Counted from the first letter of the stretch, positions 47,484 to 59,866 are shown. The stretch: 64,000 nucleotides of DNA from Vibrio crassostreae (GCF_024347415.1 NZ_AP025476.1:3224001-3288000), one strand, 5' to 3'. Numbers and translations: made by a program. The notes: generated by a model from the letters alone, not told the origin.

Positions 47484-48076
47484 TGTCCTCTTCGTTACTT
47501 AAAGAGATTCGACAATGCCGAGCTTGTGAGCCTCACCTATCACACGGTGTTAACCCGGTGATTCAAGCACATCAAAACGCGCGCTTGCTGATCATAGGTC
47601 AAGCGCCGGGTATCAAGGTGCATGAGTCGTCCATCCCTTGGAATGACGCGAGTGGCGAACGATTAAGAGGATGGTTAGGGATAGATAGCGATACTTTTTA
47701 CGACGAGCAAAAAGTCGCGATTGTGCCTATGGGGTTTTGTTATCCGGGGAAAGGGAAAAGTGGTGATCTTCCACCACGCAAAGAGTGCGCGGAGCTTTGG
47801 CATAACAAAGTGCTGCAATCTCTACCCAATATTCAAATGACATTGCTGATTGGCCAGTACGCACAAAACCATTACCTAACAAACAAAACCACCAGCACAT
47901 TGACCGAAACCGTGCGTGATTGGCAAAGGTGGGCGCCTGAGTTTTTGCCATTACCCCACCCTTCGCCACGCAATAATATCTGGCTCAAGAAGAACCCTTG
48001 GTTTGAAAATGAAGTCATTCCTTATATCAGGAAACACATCTCAGAGCATTTGGCCTACCATGATCCAAATACCTAA
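47483..48076 (+). CDS. Uracil-DNA glycosylase superfamily protein
   Basis: 197 aa of the small UDG-like group. N-terminal CRAC cysteine pair, the catalytic-loop motif LLIIGQAPG (about 35-43), and the C-terminal HPSPRN motif (about 153-158), which resembles the active-site histidine region of family 4-type glycosylases. It lacks the four-cysteine Fe-S cluster of true family 4 enzymes as far as I can see. Role: possible base-excision repair; activity not assured. Translationally coupled to the dehydrogenase by a 1-bp overlap. Confidence 0.82.
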   Translation: MSSSLLKEIRQCRACEPHLSHGVNPVIQAHQNARLLIIGQAPGIKVHESSIPWNDASGERLRGWLGIDSDTFYDEQKVAIVPMGFCYPGKGKSGDLPPRKECAELWHNKVLQSLPNIQMTLLIGQYAQNHYLTNKTTSTLTETVRDWQRWAPEFLPLPHPSPRNNIWLKKNPWFENEVIPYIRKHISEHLAYHDPNT

Positions 48077-48126
48077 TTAACTGCACACAACAAGATTAAA
48101 CCGCCATCAAATGCCAATTTCAGGCA

Positions 48127-48160
48127 ATAAAAAAGCGCCGTTGGTTTCCCAACAGCGCTT
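48127..48160 (-). terminator. hemE terminator (convergent with the UDG-like gene)
   Basis: Stem 48131-48143 with 48148-48160, perfect on the minus strand allowing one G-U pair, followed there by a T-run (A-run 48128-48133 on the plus strand). Confidence 0.85.
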
Positions 48161-48179
48161 TCAATCATCTTACTCAGAA

Positions 48180-49247
48180 TTACTTGTGGTAAGGCTTAGA
48201 CAATTCGTGAACAGCGTCAACGAATACACCAGCGTTCTCTGGCGGTACATCTAAGTGGATACCGTGGCCTAGGTTAAATACATGACCTGTACCACCGTCG
48301 CCGAAGCCTTCAAGGATGCTGCCCACTTCTTCGCGAATACGTTCAGGCTGAGCGTAAAGCATTGAAGGATCCATGTTACCTTGCAGAGCAACTTTGTCGC
48401 CGATGCGAGCTTTTGCATCTGCGATGTTGATTGTCCAGTCTAGACCAACCGCATCACAACCTGTTGCTGCGATAGACTCAAGCCACATGCCACCGTTCTT
48501 AGTGAACAAAGTAACCGGTACACGACGACCTTCGTTTTCACGGATTAAGCCATCAACGATTTTGTGCATGTATTGCAGTGAGAATAGGTTGTAGTCACGA
48601 GGAGTCAGTACACCACCCCATGTATCAAATACCATTACTGATTGAGCACCCGCTTTAATTTGCGCGTTCAGGTATTCGATAACACTGTCAGCCAGCTTGT
48701 CTAGAAGCAGGTGCAGTGTTTGTGGTTCTGCGTACATCATCTTTTTGATCTTAGTGAATGCTTTAGAGCTCCCACCTTCAACCATGTATGTCGCTAGAGT
48801 CCATGGGCTACCAGAGAAACCAATCAGCGGCACTTCGCCTTTCAGGTCTTTACGGATCTGACGAACGGCATTCATTACGTATTGAAGCTCACCTTCTGGA
48901 TCGGGTAAGCCAATCTTCTCTACGTCAGCTTTACACGTGATAGGACGCTCAAACTTAGGACCTTCACCTGTTTCAAAGTACAAACCTAAGCCCATTGCAT
49001 CAGGGATAGTTAGGATGTCTGAGAACAAGATTGCCGCATCAAGCGGGAAACGACGTAAAGGTTGAAGTGTTACTTCTGATGCCAGTTCCGCGTTTTTGCA
49101 CAAAGACATGAAATCGCCCGCTTCAGCGCGCGTTGCTTTGTACTCAGGAAGATATCGGCCAGCTTGGCGCATCATCCATACCGGTGTGTAATCAACAGGC
49201 TGTTTTAAAAGTGCGCGTAAATAGCGATCGTTTTTTAATTCGGTCAT
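48180..49247 (-). CDS. hemE: Uroporphyrinogen decarboxylase
   Basis: 355 aa from [18 protein letters not shown] at 49247, the normal start for the family; the frame is open to 49301. It removes four carboxyl groups from uroporphyrinogen III in haem synthesis. Signature [15 protein letters not shown] (about 24-38) with the essential Arg residues, [12 protein letters not shown] with the catalytic Asp, and [16 protein letters not shown]. Complete. Convergent with the UDG-family gene. Confidence 0.96.
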   Translation of the reverse strand: MTELKNDRYLRALLKQPVDYTPVWMMRQAGRYLPEYKATRAEAGDFMSLCKNAELASEVTLQPLRRFPLDAAILFSDILTIPDAMGLGLYFETGEGPKFERPITCKADVEKIGLPDPEGELQYVMNAVRQIRKDLKGEVPLIGFSGSPWTLATYMVEGGSSKAFTKIKKMMYAEPQTLHLLLDKLADSVIEYLNAQIKAGAQSVMVFDTWGGVLTPRDYNLFSLQYMHKIVDGLIRENEGRRVPVTLFTKNGGMWLESIAATGCDAVGLDWTINIADAKARIGDKVALQGNMDPSMLYAQPERIREEVGSILEGFGDGGTGHVFNLGHGIHLDVPPENAGVFVDAVHELSKPYHK

Positions 49248-49402
49248 TCCGTTAAATTCCAATTCAATCTTGTCTAGTTTTGATGGCAAGTATTCTAACA
49301 CTGATTGAAGGGTAAAAGCTGTGTGCTTTGCAACCTAGATCAAGTTATTAACTTTTAAATCAATGCTTAATTTGCACCCAATTACGGGAGCATGTTAAAA
49401 AT

Positions 49403-49432
49403 TTGTTCGCTAGCGAAAATTACAATTATAAC
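49403..49432 (+). promoter_or_regulatory. Candidate promoter of a plus-strand transcript
   Basis: -35 TTGTTC (49403-49408), 18-bp spacer, -10 TATAAC (49427-49432). Confidence 0.5.
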
Positions 49433-49434
49433 AT

Positions 49435-49505
49435 CTGAGTAGTCACTACTCAGCATCTCATAACGACATCTTACTTACCCCCTCCACTTGTGGAGGGTTT
49501 TTTTT
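49435..49505 (+). ncRNA. Candidate small RNA between hemE and nudC
   Basis: About 70 nt. It starts near a perfect hairpin CTGAGTAG-tca-CTACTCAG (49435-49453), followed by an unstructured C/A/U-rich linker (49454-49478), and ends in a terminator CCCTCCA-CTTG-TGGAGGG with eight T residues (49480-49505). There is no plus-strand gene upstream for that terminator to serve; flanking genes are both on the minus strand. The predicted start (about 49439) falls inside the first hairpin, so the dyad may instead be an operator. Confidence 0.5.
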
Positions 49506-49546
49506 AGCTTTTGACCACCCATAGCCCAAATACTATCACAGGTAAA

Positions 49547-50356
49547 TTAGCGCTCTAGCATCTGCTCCGTAACACCAACTTTTACCACGTCATTAACTGT
49601 TTTCTCAATCAACTGTCTCGCAATAGTTCCAACAGGAGCAACATCAGGCAGACTTGTTACGTCAAACCATTGAGCATCCGAAAGCTCACTGTAGTCTGGC
49701 TTAAGCGTGCCACCCGCATAATCTGCGAGAAAGCCCATCATCATACTCGATGGAAACGCCCATGGTTGGCTGCCAAAGTAACGAATATTACCGACATCGA
49801 TACCCGTTTCTTCTTTGACTTCCCTTGCCACACACTGCTCTAGAGTCTCTCCAACCTCTAGGAAGCCCGCTATCACGGTATACATGCCTGTTTTATGTCT
49901 TGGGTGCTGCGCAAGCAATATCTTGTTGTGGTTTCGTACAGCGACAATGATGCACGGGAAGATACGAGGATAATGAAGCGTGCGGCAATCTCCACACTGC
50001 ATCGCCACCTGGTTATGATTGAGGTGATTACGGCCGCCACATTGAGGGCAAAAGCGCATACTTTGAGTCATATGCCCATATTGGATGGCTTTGCTTGCAG
50101 TCAAGAAACTCGCTTCAGGCCAGTGCAGCAACTCTCTTAGGCTGACCATGCTCAACTTATTCTCCACATCACAATCGTTGAGCCAATACACCTTGCGACC
50201 TTGATGTTGACCAATACAGATTGCATGCTCAATACTCAGCCCTAGCTCTTCAGCAGAGCCAAACGGAAACTGATCATTATTAACCCAAATATCACTACCA
50301 GAAACGACGCACCAATAAGCTTGCTCTGTCATTTTTTTATCACTTTTTTTTAACAT
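49547..50356 (-). CDS. nudC: NAD-capped RNA hydrolase / NADH pyrophosphatase NudC
   Basis: 269 aa. Zinc ribbon with [11 protein letters not shown] and CGDC (about 103-123), Nudix box [20 protein letters not shown] (about 168-187; first 20 residues shown) and the NADH-specific downstream motif SQPWAFPSS. It removes NAD caps from RNA and hydrolyses NADH. The start ATG 50356 has GAGG 7 bp upstream; MTEQ at 50332 is an alternative. Located between hemE and rsd as in E. coli. Confidence 0.95.
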   Translation of the reverse strand: MLKKSDKKMTEQAYWCVVSGSDIWVNNDQFPFGSAEELGLSIEHAICIGQHQGRKVYWLNDCDVENKLSMVSLRELLHWPEASFLTASKAIQYGHMTQSMRFCPQCGGRNHLNHNQVAMQCGDCRTLHYPRIFPCIIVAVRNHNKILLAQHPRHKTGMYTVIAGFLEVGETLEQCVAREVKEETGIDVGNIRYFGSQPWAFPSSMMMGFLADYAGGTLKPDYSELSDAQWFDVTSLPDVAPVGTIARQLIEKTVNDVVKVGVTEQMLER

Positions 50357-50489
50357 CCCTATGCCTCATTGCTTGCAGTTCGTTCATTTTACTGGCAATC
50401 TAATTTCATACTAGAGTTGTAGCAGAGAATATTTCAAGCTATTACTTTTAGTAGCTACCAATAAAACGGACCCTGCTTAGGCAATTACT

Positions 50490-50509
50490 TGATCACAAGG
50501 TTGTGATCA
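50490..50509. repeat. 20-bp perfect palindrome upstream of rsd
   Basis: TGATCACAAGGTTGTGATCA reads identically on both strands apart from the two central bases, which form GG/CC. It lies 4 bp before the rsd Shine-Dalgarno. It could be an operator or an mRNA hairpin limiting ribosome access. Confidence 0.8.
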
Positions 50510-50527
50510 GATCATGAGGACATGGTC

Positions 50528-51019
50528 ATGCTAAATAAATTCAAACAAATACAAGAACAATGGGGTGGCTCTAATGAGGTCATCGATCATTGGCTCGAAA
50601 CTCGACAGTCTCTAATCGTTGAGTATTGTAAGCTTGCCGCGCTGCAGCCTTCATCGTCGAAAGCAACTGCAATCACCGAACTGCCTTCTCCAGAAGAGCT
50701 CCAAAAATTCAGCCAACACCTTGTTGATTACATCTCTGAAGGTCATTTCAAAATCTATGACATGGTGATGGATAAATGGCAGTCTACTGGCTTCAAAGCA
50801 ACAGACGAAATCAACCAATCTTATGGTCATATCGTTCTTACCACAGATCCACTGCTCAACTTCACCGATAAATACGCTGCCATTGAAGCGACCGATACAT
50901 TAGAAAGCTTTGATAGTGAGCTATCACTCGTTGGTGAGATTCTTGAGGCGAGATTTGCGGTTGAAGACCAACTGATACAACAAATTGCCGACAGCCTAGC
51001 GGTCCCACCAGGAGCGTAA
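50528..51019 (+). CDS. rsd: Anti-sigma-70 factor Rsd
   Basis: 163 aa from ATG 50528 (MLNKFKQIQEQWGGS), which has TGAGGA 7 bp upstream; the ATG at 50522 is too close to it. Helical bundle of the Rsd/AlgQ family, with GHFKIYDMVM typical of the family. It binds RpoD and lowers sigma-70 use in stationary phase. Its neighbour nudC is divergent, as in E. coli. A palindrome sits in the leader and a terminator follows. Confidence 0.93.
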   Translation: MLNKFKQIQEQWGGSNEVIDHWLETRQSLIVEYCKLAALQPSSSKATAITELPSPEELQKFSQHLVDYISEGHFKIYDMVMDKWQSTGFKATDEINQSYGHIVLTTDPLLNFTDKYAAIEATDTLESFDSELSLVGEILEARFAVEDQLIQQIADSLAVPPGA

Positions 51020-51035
51020 TGGCTTAACATCTTCT

Positions 51036-51060
51036 AAGCTTGCCTCTGTGCAAGCTTTTT
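51036..51060 (+). terminator. rsd terminator
   Basis: AAGCTTGC / GCAAGCTT (51036-51043, 51050-51057), 6-nt loop, T-run. Confidence 0.88.
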
Positions 51061-51313
51061 GTTTTGTCTGTATCGTTACCTAAAACATCCAACTCTTCTA
51101 CCAGAGGTTATTGGTTCGTCCCTACTCTGATGTTTTGCGATAACCAGACTTAACACTTGTCACCAGTTTCACCCTCATGCTCTTGCTGCAAACACTCAAA
51201 ACTACCTTCGAAAAAGTACTCGTGACTAAGTCCACCAGCCAAGCAATCAAGCAATCAAGCAAACCTATCAAATTCTAATCTATAGGCCCTCGTTAAACAC
51301 CAATACGCCAGAT
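51061..51313. other. Non-coding stretch between rsd and rpoC
   Basis: No supported gene. It contains a short direct repeat AAGCAATC x2 followed by AAGCAAAC (51241-51264). Confidence 0.6.
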
Positions 51314-51343
51314 ACAAAAAAGGCACCCAAAGGTGCCTTTTTC
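51314..51343. terminator. rpoBC operon terminator (bidirectional)
   Basis: AAAAAGGCACC / GGTGCCTTTTT (51317-51327, 51332-51342) with a 4-nt loop; T-runs on both strands. Confidence 0.92.
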
Positions 51344-51370
51344 TTATCTCTTAGAGACTACTCGTAGAGC

Positions 51371-54300
51371 TTACTCTTCTGAAGAGAAACCAGCGTTTAG
51401 AAGTGCTGCTAGGTTGTCAGTAGCTTGTTCAGCTGAAGGACCTTCTTGCTCTTCTTCACGTTGCTTTTGACGCTCTTGGTGGTATGCGAAACCAGTACCA
51501 GCTGGGATCAGACGACCAACAATTACGTTCTCTTTCAGACCGCGAAGGTCATCACGCTTACCAGAAACCGCAGCTTCTGTTAGTACGCGAGTCGTTTCTT
51601 GGAACGATGCAGCTGAGATGAATGACTCAGTTGCAAGAGATGCTTTAGTAATACCTAGTAGATCACGTTCGAAACGTACTAGTTCTTTACCTTCAGCTTC
51701 TAGCTTACGGTTAGCAATCTTAACATTGTGGTACTCAACTTGTTCGCCAGGTAGGAACGGAGAGTCACCAGAATGAGTGATTGTACACTTACGTAGCATT
51801 TGACGAACGATAGTCTCGATGTGCTTATCGTTAATCTTTACGCCTTGTAAGCGGTAAACTTCTTGAACTTCGTTCGCGATGTACTGAGTTACTGCGTGGA
51901 TACCACGTAGACGCAGGATATCGTGTGGAGTTTCAGGACCGTCGGCGATTACATCACCACGTTCAATCTTCTCACCTTCGAACACGTTCAATTGACGATG
52001 CTTAGGAATCATCTCTTCGTAAGCGTCACCGCCTTCACGAGTGATTACTAGACGACGCTTACCTTTCGTTTCTTTACCGAAAGACACAGTACCTGTGTGC
52101 TCAGCAAGGATCGCAGGCTCTTTAGGCTTACGAGCTTCGAATAGGTCAGCTACGCGTGGTAGACCACCGGTGATATCTTTGTTTCCGCTCGATTTTTGAG
52201 GGATACGAGATAGTGTGTCACCAATGCCAACTTCAGCGCCATCTTCAATGTTTACAATCGCTTTGCCAGGTAGGAAGTAGTGAGCTGGCATATCAGTACC
52301 AGGGATCATTACGTCGTTACCTTGCTCATCAACAAGTTTGATAGCTGGACGCATATCTTTACCTGCTGCTGGGCGAGCTGCTGCGTCTGTAACTTCACTT
52401 GAAGAAAGACCCGTTAGATCGTCAGTTTGACGAGAAACTGTAATACCATCGATCATATCTACGAATTGGATACGACCTGCCACTTCAGTGATGATTGGCA
52501 TGGTATGCGCTTCCCAGTTAGCTACAACTTCACCAGTAGTAACTGCTGCGTTGTCGCCTTTGGTTAGCATCGAGCCGTAAGGAAGTTTGTGCTTCTCTTT
52601 AGTACGGCCGAATTCATCAATAATCGTCATCTCAGATGCACGAGAAGTGATAACCAGTTTCTTATCTTTGTTAACTACGAACTTAGCATTGTGAAGTTTC
52701 ACAGTACCAGTTGTCTTAGCTTGGATGCTGTTCTCTGCTGCTGCAGTAGATGCCGCACCACCGATGTGGAACGTACGCATCGTTAGCTGTGTACCCGGTT
52801 CACCGATAGATTGTGCAGCGATAACACCAACTGCTTCACCTTGGTTCACTAGGTGACCACGTGCTAGGTCACGACCGTAACACTGCGCACAACAACCGAA
52901 GTCTGCATCACAGGTAACAACAGAGCGCACTTTCATGCTATCTACTGAGTTGTCTTCCATGATTTGACACCACTTCTCATCAATCAGAGTATTACGTGGA
53001 ATCAGTACATCTTCAGTACCAGGCTTAAGAACGTCTTCAGCTACTACACGACCTAGAGCAAGCTCAGAAAGTGCAACTTTAACGTCACCACCTTCGATGT
53101 GAGGCATCATGTCGATACCTTCATGCGTGCCACAGTCATGTTCGTGTACTACAACGTCTTGAGCAACGTCTACTAGACGACGAGTTAGGTAACCCGAGTT
53201 TGCTGTTTTCAGTGCTGTATCCGCAAGACCCTTACGAGCACCGTGCGTTGAGATAAAGTACTGAAGGACGTTTAGGCCTTCTTTAAAGTTCGCTGTGATC
53301 GGCGTTTCGATGATTGAACCATCTGGACGCGCCATCAGACCACGCATACCTGCTAGCTGACGAATCTGAGCTGCAGAACCACGTGCGCCCGAGTCGGCCA
53401 TCATGTAGATGCTGTTGAACGATTCTTGCTGTTCTTCTTCGCCGTCACGGTTGATAACTGTTTCAGAAGATAGGTTATCCATCATTGCTTTCGCAACGCG
53501 GTCATTCGTAGATGCCCAGATATCGATAACTTTGTTGTAACGCTCACCCGCAGTAACAAGACCAGATTGGAATTGCTCTTGGATTTCGCGAACTTCTTCT
53601 TCAGCAGATTCAATTTCATCGTATTTCGCTTGAGGTACAACCATATCGTCGATACCTACAGAAACACCAGAAAGTGCAGCGTATGCAAAACCTGCGTACA
53701 TGATTTGGTCAGCAAATACTACTGTATCTTTTAGACCAAGCTTACGGTAACACTCGTTAAGAAGAGTAGAGATCTGCTTCTTACCTAACTTTTGGTTAAC
53801 GATGCTGTACGGTAGACCAGCTGGAACGATTTGCCATAGCATTGCACGGCCGACAGTTGTATCAACCATCTTCGTTTCAGTAGTGCTGTTACCATCTTCG
53901 TCTACTACAGTCTCGGTGATACGTACTTTAACGCGAGCGTGTAACTCAGCAGTCTTAGTACGGTATGCCTTTTCAGCCTCAGCAGGGCCAGCAAGGTACA
54001 TACCTTCGCCTTTCACGTTGATCTTGTCACGTGTCATGTAGTAAAGACCCAATACAACGTCCTGAGAAGGTACGATGATCGGATCACCTGACGCTGGCGA
54101 CAGAATGTTATTCGTCGACATCATCAGTGTACGTGCTTCAAGCTGTGCTTCTAGAGTTAGAGGCACGTGTACCGCCATTTGGTCACCATCGAAGTCGGCG
54201 TTGTATGCCGCACACACTAGTGGGTGAAGCTGAATCGCTTTACCTTCGATTAGTACTGGTTCAAACGCTTGGATACCTAGACGGTGAAGTGTAGGTGCAC

Positions 54301-55573
54301 GGTTAAGCAGTACTGGGTGTTCGCGGATTACTTCGTCTAGGATATCCCAAACGATAGCTTCTTCGCGCTCTACCATCTTCTTAGCAGCTTTGATTGTCGT
54401 AGCCATGCCACGAGTTTCTAGCTTGCTGTAGATGAACGGCTTAAATAGCTCAAGTGCCATCTTCTTAGGAAGACCACACTGATGTAGACGAAGGTATGGA
54501 CCTACTGTGATTACAGAACGGCCAGAGTAGTCTACACGTTTACCTAGAAGGTTCTGACGGAAACGACCCTGTTTACCCTTGATCATATCAGCAAGAGATT
54601 TCAGAGGACGCTTGTTCGAACCAGTGATAGCACGACCACGACGACCGTTATCTAGAAGTGCATCAACAGACTCTTGCAGCATACGTTTTTCGTTACGTAC
54701 GATGATGTCCGGAGCAGCTAGCTCTAGAAGACGCTTCAAACGGTTGTTACGGTTGATCACACGACGGTAAAGGTCGTTCAGATCTGAAGTCGCAAAACGA
54801 CCGCCATCTAGTGGTACTAGAGGACGTAGATCTGGCGGCAGAACCGGAAGTACAGTCAGAATCATCCATTGCGGATCGTTACCCGATGCAATGAACGCTT
54901 CAACTAGCTTCAGGCGCTTAGTAACTTTTTTACGCTTAGTTTCTGAGTTAGTTGTTTCTAACTCTTCGCGCATTTCTTCCACTTCTTGATGAAGGTCCAT
55001 TGTTGCAAGCAGATCTTTGATCGCTTCAGCACCCATCTTAGCAGTGAATTCGTCACCCCACTCTTCTAGACGATCCAGATACTCTTCTTCAGTAAGCATC
55101 TGAGATTTTTCTAGATCAGTCATACCTGGTTCAGTTACTACGTACATCTCGAAGTAAAGAACACGTTCGATATCACGTAGAGGGATATCCATTAGTAGAC
55201 CGATACGAGACGGTAGTGATTTTAGGAACCAGATGTGAGCAACTGGTGAAGCTAGCTCGATGTGGCCCATGCGGTCACGACGAACTTTAGTTTGTGTAAC
55301 TTCAACGCCACACTTCTCACAGATAACACCACGGTGCTTCAGGCGCTTGTATTTGCCACAAAGACATTCGTAGTCTTTAACTGGACCAAAAATACGTGCA
55401 CAGAACAGACCATCTCGTTCAGGTTTGAACGTACGATAGTTAATTGTTTCCGGCTTTTTAACTTCACCAAAAGACCATGAACGGATCATGTCTGGTGAAG
55501 ATAGACCGATTTTGATTGCATCAAATTCTTCGGTCTTATGCTGTGCTTTTAGAAAGTTTAATAAGTCTTTCAC
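51371..55573 (-). CDS. rpoC: RNA polymerase beta' subunit
   Basis: 1400 aa, usual Vibrio length, if GTG 55573 is the start ([20 protein letters not shown]), supported by CAGGAG 6 bp upstream and by the family N-terminus; the frame stays open 11 codons further. Zinc-binding [19 protein letters not shown] (about 70-88), catalytic NADFDGD, the trigger loop/bridge region around [18 protein letters not shown], and the second zinc site [13 protein letters not shown]. It is co-transcribed with rpoB. GTG start noted. Confidence 0.97.
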   Translation of the reverse strand: MKDLLNFLKAQHKTEEFDAIKIGLSSPDMIRSWSFGEVKKPETINYRTFKPERDGLFCARIFGPVKDYECLCGKYKRLKHRGVICEKCGVEVTQTKVRRDRMGHIELASPVAHIWFLKSLPSRIGLLMDIPLRDIERVLYFEMYVVTEPGMTDLEKSQMLTEEEYLDRLEEWGDEFTAKMGAEAIKDLLATMDLHQEVEEMREELETTNSETKRKKVTKRLKLVEAFIASGNDPQWMILTVLPVLPPDLRPLVPLDGGRFATSDLNDLYRRVINRNNRLKRLLELAAPDIIVRNEKRMLQESVDALLDNGRRGRAITGSNKRPLKSLADMIKGKQGRFRQNLLGKRVDYSGRSVITVGPYLRLHQCGLPKKMALELFKPFIYSKLETRGMATTIKAAKKMVEREEAIVWDILDEVIREHPVLLNRAPTLHRLGIQAFEPVLIEGKAIQLHPLVCAAYNADFDGDQMAVHVPLTLEAQLEARTLMMSTNNILSPASGDPIIVPSQDVVLGLYYMTRDKINVKGEGMYLAGPAEAEKAYRTKTAELHARVKVRITETVVDEDGNSTTETKMVDTTVGRAMLWQIVPAGLPYSIVNQKLGKKQISTLLNECYRKLGLKDTVVFADQIMYAGFAYAALSGVSVGIDDMVVPQAKYDEIESAEEEVREIQEQFQSGLVTAGERYNKVIDIWASTNDRVAKAMMDNLSSETVINRDGEEEQQESFNSIYMMADSGARGSAAQIRQLAGMRGLMARPDGSIIETPITANFKEGLNVLQYFISTHGARKGLADTALKTANSGYLTRRLVDVAQDVVVHEHDCGTHEGIDMMPHIEGGDVKVALSELALGRVVAEDVLKPGTEDVLIPRNTLIDEKWCQIMEDNSVDSMKVRSVVTCDADFGCCAQCYGRDLARGHLVNQGEAVGVIAAQSIGEPGTQLTMRTFHIGGAASTAAAENSIQAKTTGTVKLHNAKFVVNKDKKLVITSRASEMTIIDEFGRTKEKHKLPYGSMLTKGDNAAVTTGEVVANWEAHTMPIITEVAGRIQFVDMIDGITVSRQTDDLTGLSSSEVTDAAARPAAGKDMRPAIKLVDEQGNDVMIPGTDMPAHYFLPGKAIVNIEDGAEVGIGDTLSRIPQKSSGNKDITGGLPRVADLFEARKPKEPAILAEHTGTVSFGKETKGKRRLVITREGGDAYEEMIPKHRQLNVFEGEKIERGDVIADGPETPHDILRLRGIHAVTQYIANEVQEVYRLQGVKINDKHIETIVRQMLRKCTITHSGDSPFLPGEQVEYHNVKIANRKLEAEGKELVRFERDLLGITKASLATESFISAASFQETTRVLTEAAVSGKRDDLRGLKENVIVGRLIPAGTGFAYHQERQKQREEEQEGPSAEQATDNLAALLNAGFSSEE

Positions 55574-55665
55574 ATTCAGCTCCTGTAAGGAGTTAAAGGA
55601 GCTCACTGCTGTAGCAAGCTCCCTTTTACCAAATAATCCTATCTTCTTTTAAAAAAGAGGAGGGA

Positions 55666-58600
55666 TTACTCTTCGTCTTCTAGCTCGATGTTGATACCTA
55701 GCGAGCGAATCTCTTTCAACAGTACGTTGAACGACTCAGGCATACCAGGTTCCATGCTATGGTTACCGTCTACGATGTTCTTATACATCTTAGTACGGCC
55801 GTTAACGTCATCCGACTTAACTGTTAGCATTTCTTGTAGAGTATATGCAGCACCGTATGCTTCTAGTGCCCATACTTCCATCTCACCGAAACGCTGACCA
55901 CCGAACTGAGCTTTACCACCAAGTGGTTGCTGAGTTACTAGGCTGTAAGAACCAGTTGAACGAGCGTGCATCTTGTCATCAACCAAGTGGTTCAGTTTCA
56001 GCATGTACATGTAACCAACAGTTACAGGACGCTCAAACGAATCACCAGTACGACCATCAAACAGTTTAAGCTGACCAGATTCTGGCAGATCACCCAGTTT
56101 AAGTAGTTCTTTGATTAGAGACTCAGAAGCACCGTCGAACACAGGAGTAGCAATCGGTAGACCGCCACGTAGGTTCTTGATCAGTGTACGAACTTGATCA
56201 TCAGACAGTTCAGCAATATCAACTTTCTGACGAGTATCACCAAGATCGTAAACCTTCTGTAGGAACTCACGGAACTTATGCAGTTCTTGTTGTTCCTTAA
56301 CCATTTGGTTGATCTTGTCACCGATACCTTTCGCAGCCAAACCTAAGTGAACTTCTAGGATCTGACCGATGTTCATACGCGATGGTACACCCAGCGGGTT
56401 AAGTACGATGTCTACAGGCTGACCTTTCTCATCGTATGGCATGTCTTCAACAGGGTTAATCTTAGAGATTACACCTTTGTTACCGTGACGACCGGCCATC
56501 TTATCACCAGGCTGGATACGACGTTTAACCGCTAGGTAAACTTTAACAATCTTAAGAACGCCAGGCGCTAGATCATCACCTTGAGTGATTTTACGACGCT
56601 TAGTTTCAAACTTCTTATCGAAGTCTGCTTTTAGCTCATCCCACTGCTCAGCAAGTTGCTCAAGCTGTGTTTGTAGCGCATCGTCTTCTAGAACTTGCTC
56701 TAGCCATTGCTTACGACCGATAGTATCAAGCTTAGCTTCAGAGTAACCACCAGACAGAAGTACAGCTTTAACACGGTTAAGAAGGCCACCCTCAAGAATT
56801 TGGAACTCTTCAGTTAGGTCTTTCTTAGCTTCTTTAAGCTGCATCTGTTCGATTTCAAGTGCACGCTTGTCTTTCTCTACGCCATCGCGAGTGAAGACTT
56901 GTACATCGATGATAGTACCCGAAACAGAGTTTGGTACACGTAGAGAAGTATCTTTAACATCAGATGCTTTCTCACCGAAGATAGCACGTAGTAGCTTCTC
57001 TTCAGGAGTCAGTTGAGTTTCACCTTTAGGGGTTACTTTACCAACTAGGATGTCGCCACCCTTAACTTCAGCACCAATGTAAACGATACCTGACTCGTCT
57101 AGTTTAGACAGAGCAGACTCACCTACGTTTGGAATATCAGCTGTGATCTCTTCAGAACCCAGCTTAGTATCACGAGCCACACAAGATAGTTCTTGGATGT
57201 GGATTGTCGTGAAACGGTCTTCTTGAACTACGCGCTCAGATACTAAGATCGAGTCTTCGAAGTTGTAACCGTTCCAAGGCATGAATGCGATACGCATGTT
57301 TTGGCCAAGAGCAAGTTCACCGAGGTCTGTTGAAGGACCATCAGCAAGAACATCGCCGCGTGCAACTGGTTCACCTGGAAGTACAGTTGGACGTTGGTTA
57401 ATACATGTGTTTTGGTTCGAACGCGTGTACTTAGTTAGGTTGTAGATATCGATACCAGCTTCGCCAGGTACCAATTCATCTTCGTTAACCTTAACTACGA
57501 TACGAGAAGCGTCTACAGACTGAACTTGACCACCACGTTTAGCAACTGCTGTAACACCAGAGTCAACTGCGATGTTACGTTCGATACCCGTACCTACTAG
57601 AGGCTTATCAGCCTTAAGTGTTGGTACAGCTTGACGTTGCATGTTGGCACCCATCAATGCACGGTTCGCATCATCGTGTTCTAGGAACGGGATAAGCGAA
57701 GCAGCGATAGATACAACTTGGTTTGTCGCAACGTCCATGTAGTCAACGTGATCGCGTGGGTGAAGACCAGATTCACCTTTTTGACGAGCTGTGATTAGCT
57801 CATCTGCAAACGTACCTTCTTCAGTAAGAATGGTGTTTGCTTGCGCGATTACGAATTGACCTTCCTGGATTGCAGACAGGTAATCAACTTCTTCTGTTAC
57901 TACACCATCAACTACACGACGGTACGGAGTTTCTAGGAAACCGTAATCGTTACAACGTGCAAACGCAGATAGCGAGTTAATTAGACCGATGTTTGGACCT
58001 TCAGGCGTTTCGATCGGACATAGACGACCGTAGTGAGTTACGTGAACGTCACGTACTTCGAAGCCTGCGCGCTCACGAGTAAGACCACCAGGACCTAAAG
58101 CAGAGATACGACGTTTGTGCGTAACTTCTGACAATGGGTTGTTTTGGTCCATGAACTGTGAAAGCTGTGAAGAGCCAAAGAATTCTTTAACTGCAGCAGA
58201 GATCGGCTTAGCGTTGATAAGATCTTGAGGCATGATTGCATCAAGGTCACCAAGGCTTAGGCGTTCTTTAACGGCACGTTCTACACGAACTAGACCAACA
58301 CGGAATTGGTTTTCTGCCATTTCACCTACAGAACGGATACGACGGTTGCCAAGGTGGTCGATATCGTCCACTTCACCAATACCGTTACGGATACCAATCA
58401 GTTTCTTCATCACTTCGATGATGTCTGATTCATCCAGAGTACCGCGCTCTTCTTCTTCTTCACGCTCGATAGAGCTGTTGAACTTCATACGACCTACAGT
58501 TGATAGGTCGTAACGTTCTTCAGAGAAGAATAGGCTTTCGAATAGAGACTCTGCAGCTTCTTTCGTTGGTGGCTCGCCAGGACGCATCATGCGGTAGATT

Positions 58601-59694
58601 TCTACCAATGCAGAGATGCGATCTACTGTGCTATCTGCACGTAGAGTGTCTGACATGAATGGACCGTGATCTAGGTCATTCGTGAACAGAGTTTGTAGAG
58701 CCTTGTGGCCTGCTTGAGACAGGTTAGCAAGTGCTTCTAGGCTAATCTCTTGGTTCGCGCCAACGATGATCTCGCCAGTTGCTTCATTGATGTAATCTTT
58801 AGATGCAACTTTACCAACGATGTACTCTACTGGTACTTCGATGTGCTCAACGCCATCTTTTTCAAGTTGACGGATATGGCGAGCAGTAACACGACGACCA
58901 GTCTCAACGTAAGTTTTGCCGTTTGCTTCGATGTCGAATGACGCAGTTTCACCACGTAGACGATCAGGAACCAACTCCATAAGAAGAGTTTGGTCTTTAA
59001 CTTCGAAGTTCACTTTGTCGAAGAACAGATCAAGGATCTCTTCAGTCGATTTACCAAGTGCACGAAGAATAATCGATGCTGGTAGCTTACGACGACGGTC
59101 GATACGTACGAATAAGTTATCCTTAGGATCGAACTCAAAGTCTAACCATGAGCCACGGTAAGGAATTACACGTGCGTTATAAAGAACTTTACCTGATGAG
59201 TGGGTCTTACCCTTATCACTGTCGAAGAACACGCCTGGGCTTCGGTGCAGCTGGGATACGATAACCCTCTCGGTACCATTAATTACGAAAGTACCATTGT
59301 CTGTCATAAGCGGAATTTCGCCCATGTAGACTTCTTGTTCTTTAATGTCTTTTACAGTACCTGCTGGTGCATCTCGATCAAAGATAACTAGACGTAGTTT
59401 TACGCGTAGTGGCTTTGAGTAAGTAACACCGCGGATTTGACATTCTTTAACGTCAAAAACTGGCTCACCAAGACGGTAGCTAACGTATTGCAGCTCAGAA
59501 TTGCCGTTGTAGCTCTGAATTGGAAATACAGAACGGAAAGCAGCTTCAAGACCGTATTGACCTTCTGGATCCTGTTCGATGAATTTGTCGAAAGAATCAA
59601 GCTGGATCGATAACAGGTATGGAATGTCCAAAACTTGTGGACGAGTACCAAAATCCTTACGGATGCGCTTTTTCTCGGTATAAGAGTAAACCAT
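55666..59694 (-). CDS. rpoB: RNA polymerase beta subunit
   Basis: 1342 aa from [19 protein letters not shown] at 59694, with GAGGAA 5 bp upstream; the frame is open 31 codons further into the leader but that is not homologous. The rifampicin region [20 protein letters not shown] and [10 protein letters not shown] are wild type by eye. The C-terminal clamp connector ([20 protein letters not shown]) is intact. It is followed by rpoC (92 bp) and preceded by the rplL attenuator. Confidence 0.97.
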   Translation of the reverse strand: MVYSYTEKKRIRKDFGTRPQVLDIPYLLSIQLDSFDKFIEQDPEGQYGLEAAFRSVFPIQSYNGNSELQYVSYRLGEPVFDVKECQIRGVTYSKPLRVKLRLVIFDRDAPAGTVKDIKEQEVYMGEIPLMTDNGTFVINGTERVIVSQLHRSPGVFFDSDKGKTHSSGKVLYNARVIPYRGSWLDFEFDPKDNLFVRIDRRRKLPASIILRALGKSTEEILDLFFDKVNFEVKDQTLLMELVPDRLRGETASFDIEANGKTYVETGRRVTARHIRQLEKDGVEHIEVPVEYIVGKVASKDYINEATGEIIVGANQEISLEALANLSQAGHKALQTLFTNDLDHGPFMSDTLRADSTVDRISALVEIYRMMRPGEPPTKEAAESLFESLFFSEERYDLSTVGRMKFNSSIEREEEEERGTLDESDIIEVMKKLIGIRNGIGEVDDIDHLGNRRIRSVGEMAENQFRVGLVRVERAVKERLSLGDLDAIMPQDLINAKPISAAVKEFFGSSQLSQFMDQNNPLSEVTHKRRISALGPGGLTRERAGFEVRDVHVTHYGRLCPIETPEGPNIGLINSLSAFARCNDYGFLETPYRRVVDGVVTEEVDYLSAIQEGQFVIAQANTILTEEGTFADELITARQKGESGLHPRDHVDYMDVATNQVVSIAASLIPFLEHDDANRALMGANMQRQAVPTLKADKPLVGTGIERNIAVDSGVTAVAKRGGQVQSVDASRIVVKVNEDELVPGEAGIDIYNLTKYTRSNQNTCINQRPTVLPGEPVARGDVLADGPSTDLGELALGQNMRIAFMPWNGYNFEDSILVSERVVQEDRFTTIHIQELSCVARDTKLGSEEITADIPNVGESALSKLDESGIVYIGAEVKGGDILVGKVTPKGETQLTPEEKLLRAIFGEKASDVKDTSLRVPNSVSGTIIDVQVFTRDGVEKDKRALEIEQMQLKEAKKDLTEEFQILEGGLLNRVKAVLLSGGYSEAKLDTIGRKQWLEQVLEDDALQTQLEQLAEQWDELKADFDKKFETKRRKITQGDDLAPGVLKIVKVYLAVKRRIQPGDKMAGRHGNKGVISKINPVEDMPYDEKGQPVDIVLNPLGVPSRMNIGQILEVHLGLAAKGIGDKINQMVKEQQELHKFREFLQKVYDLGDTRQKVDIAELSDDQVRTLIKNLRGGLPIATPVFDGASESLIKELLKLGDLPESGQLKLFDGRTGDSFERPVTVGYMYMLKLNHLVDDKMHARSTGSYSLVTQQPLGGKAQFGGQRFGEMEVWALEAYGAAYTLQEMLTVKSDDVNGRTKMYKNIVDGNHSMEPGMPESFNVLLKEIRSLGINIELEDEE

Positions 59695-59820
59695 GGGGTT
59701 CCTCAGCTCGCTGATAAGTGACCCAAACCACCCAAAACACTCTTCAGAGGGGGTGGTGACAAACAGCTGTTTAGTGGTAGTGAACAATCATTTCGAAAAA
59801 ATGACTGTTTTTTTGCTCGG

Positions 59821-59866
59821 ATTATGACGGTTAAACAGCGGAAATTTCGTCATAGCCCTACAGCGC
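59821..59866 (-). other. Dyad in the rplL-rpoB leader
   Basis: ATGACG (minus strand, from 59853) and CGTCAT (59829-59824) can pair around a 18-nt loop. By analogy with E. coli this region is where RNase III cuts, but no cleavage site can be fixed from sequence. Confidence 0.35.

Larger units (their letters stand above)
49248..49546. other. hemE-nudC intergenic region
   Basis: 299 bp between two minus-strand genes. It contains a plus-strand promoter-like pair (49403-49432) followed by a hairpin and a plus-strand-only terminator (49480-49505), described as a candidate small RNA below. A 16-codon plus-strand frame also begins at ATG 49392. Confidence 0.55.

Noticed and set aside
51241..51264. 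AAGCAATC direct repeat as a regulatory iteron
   Set aside because: Only two exact copies plus one variant in a spacer between convergent terminators; no replication or plasmid gene nearby.
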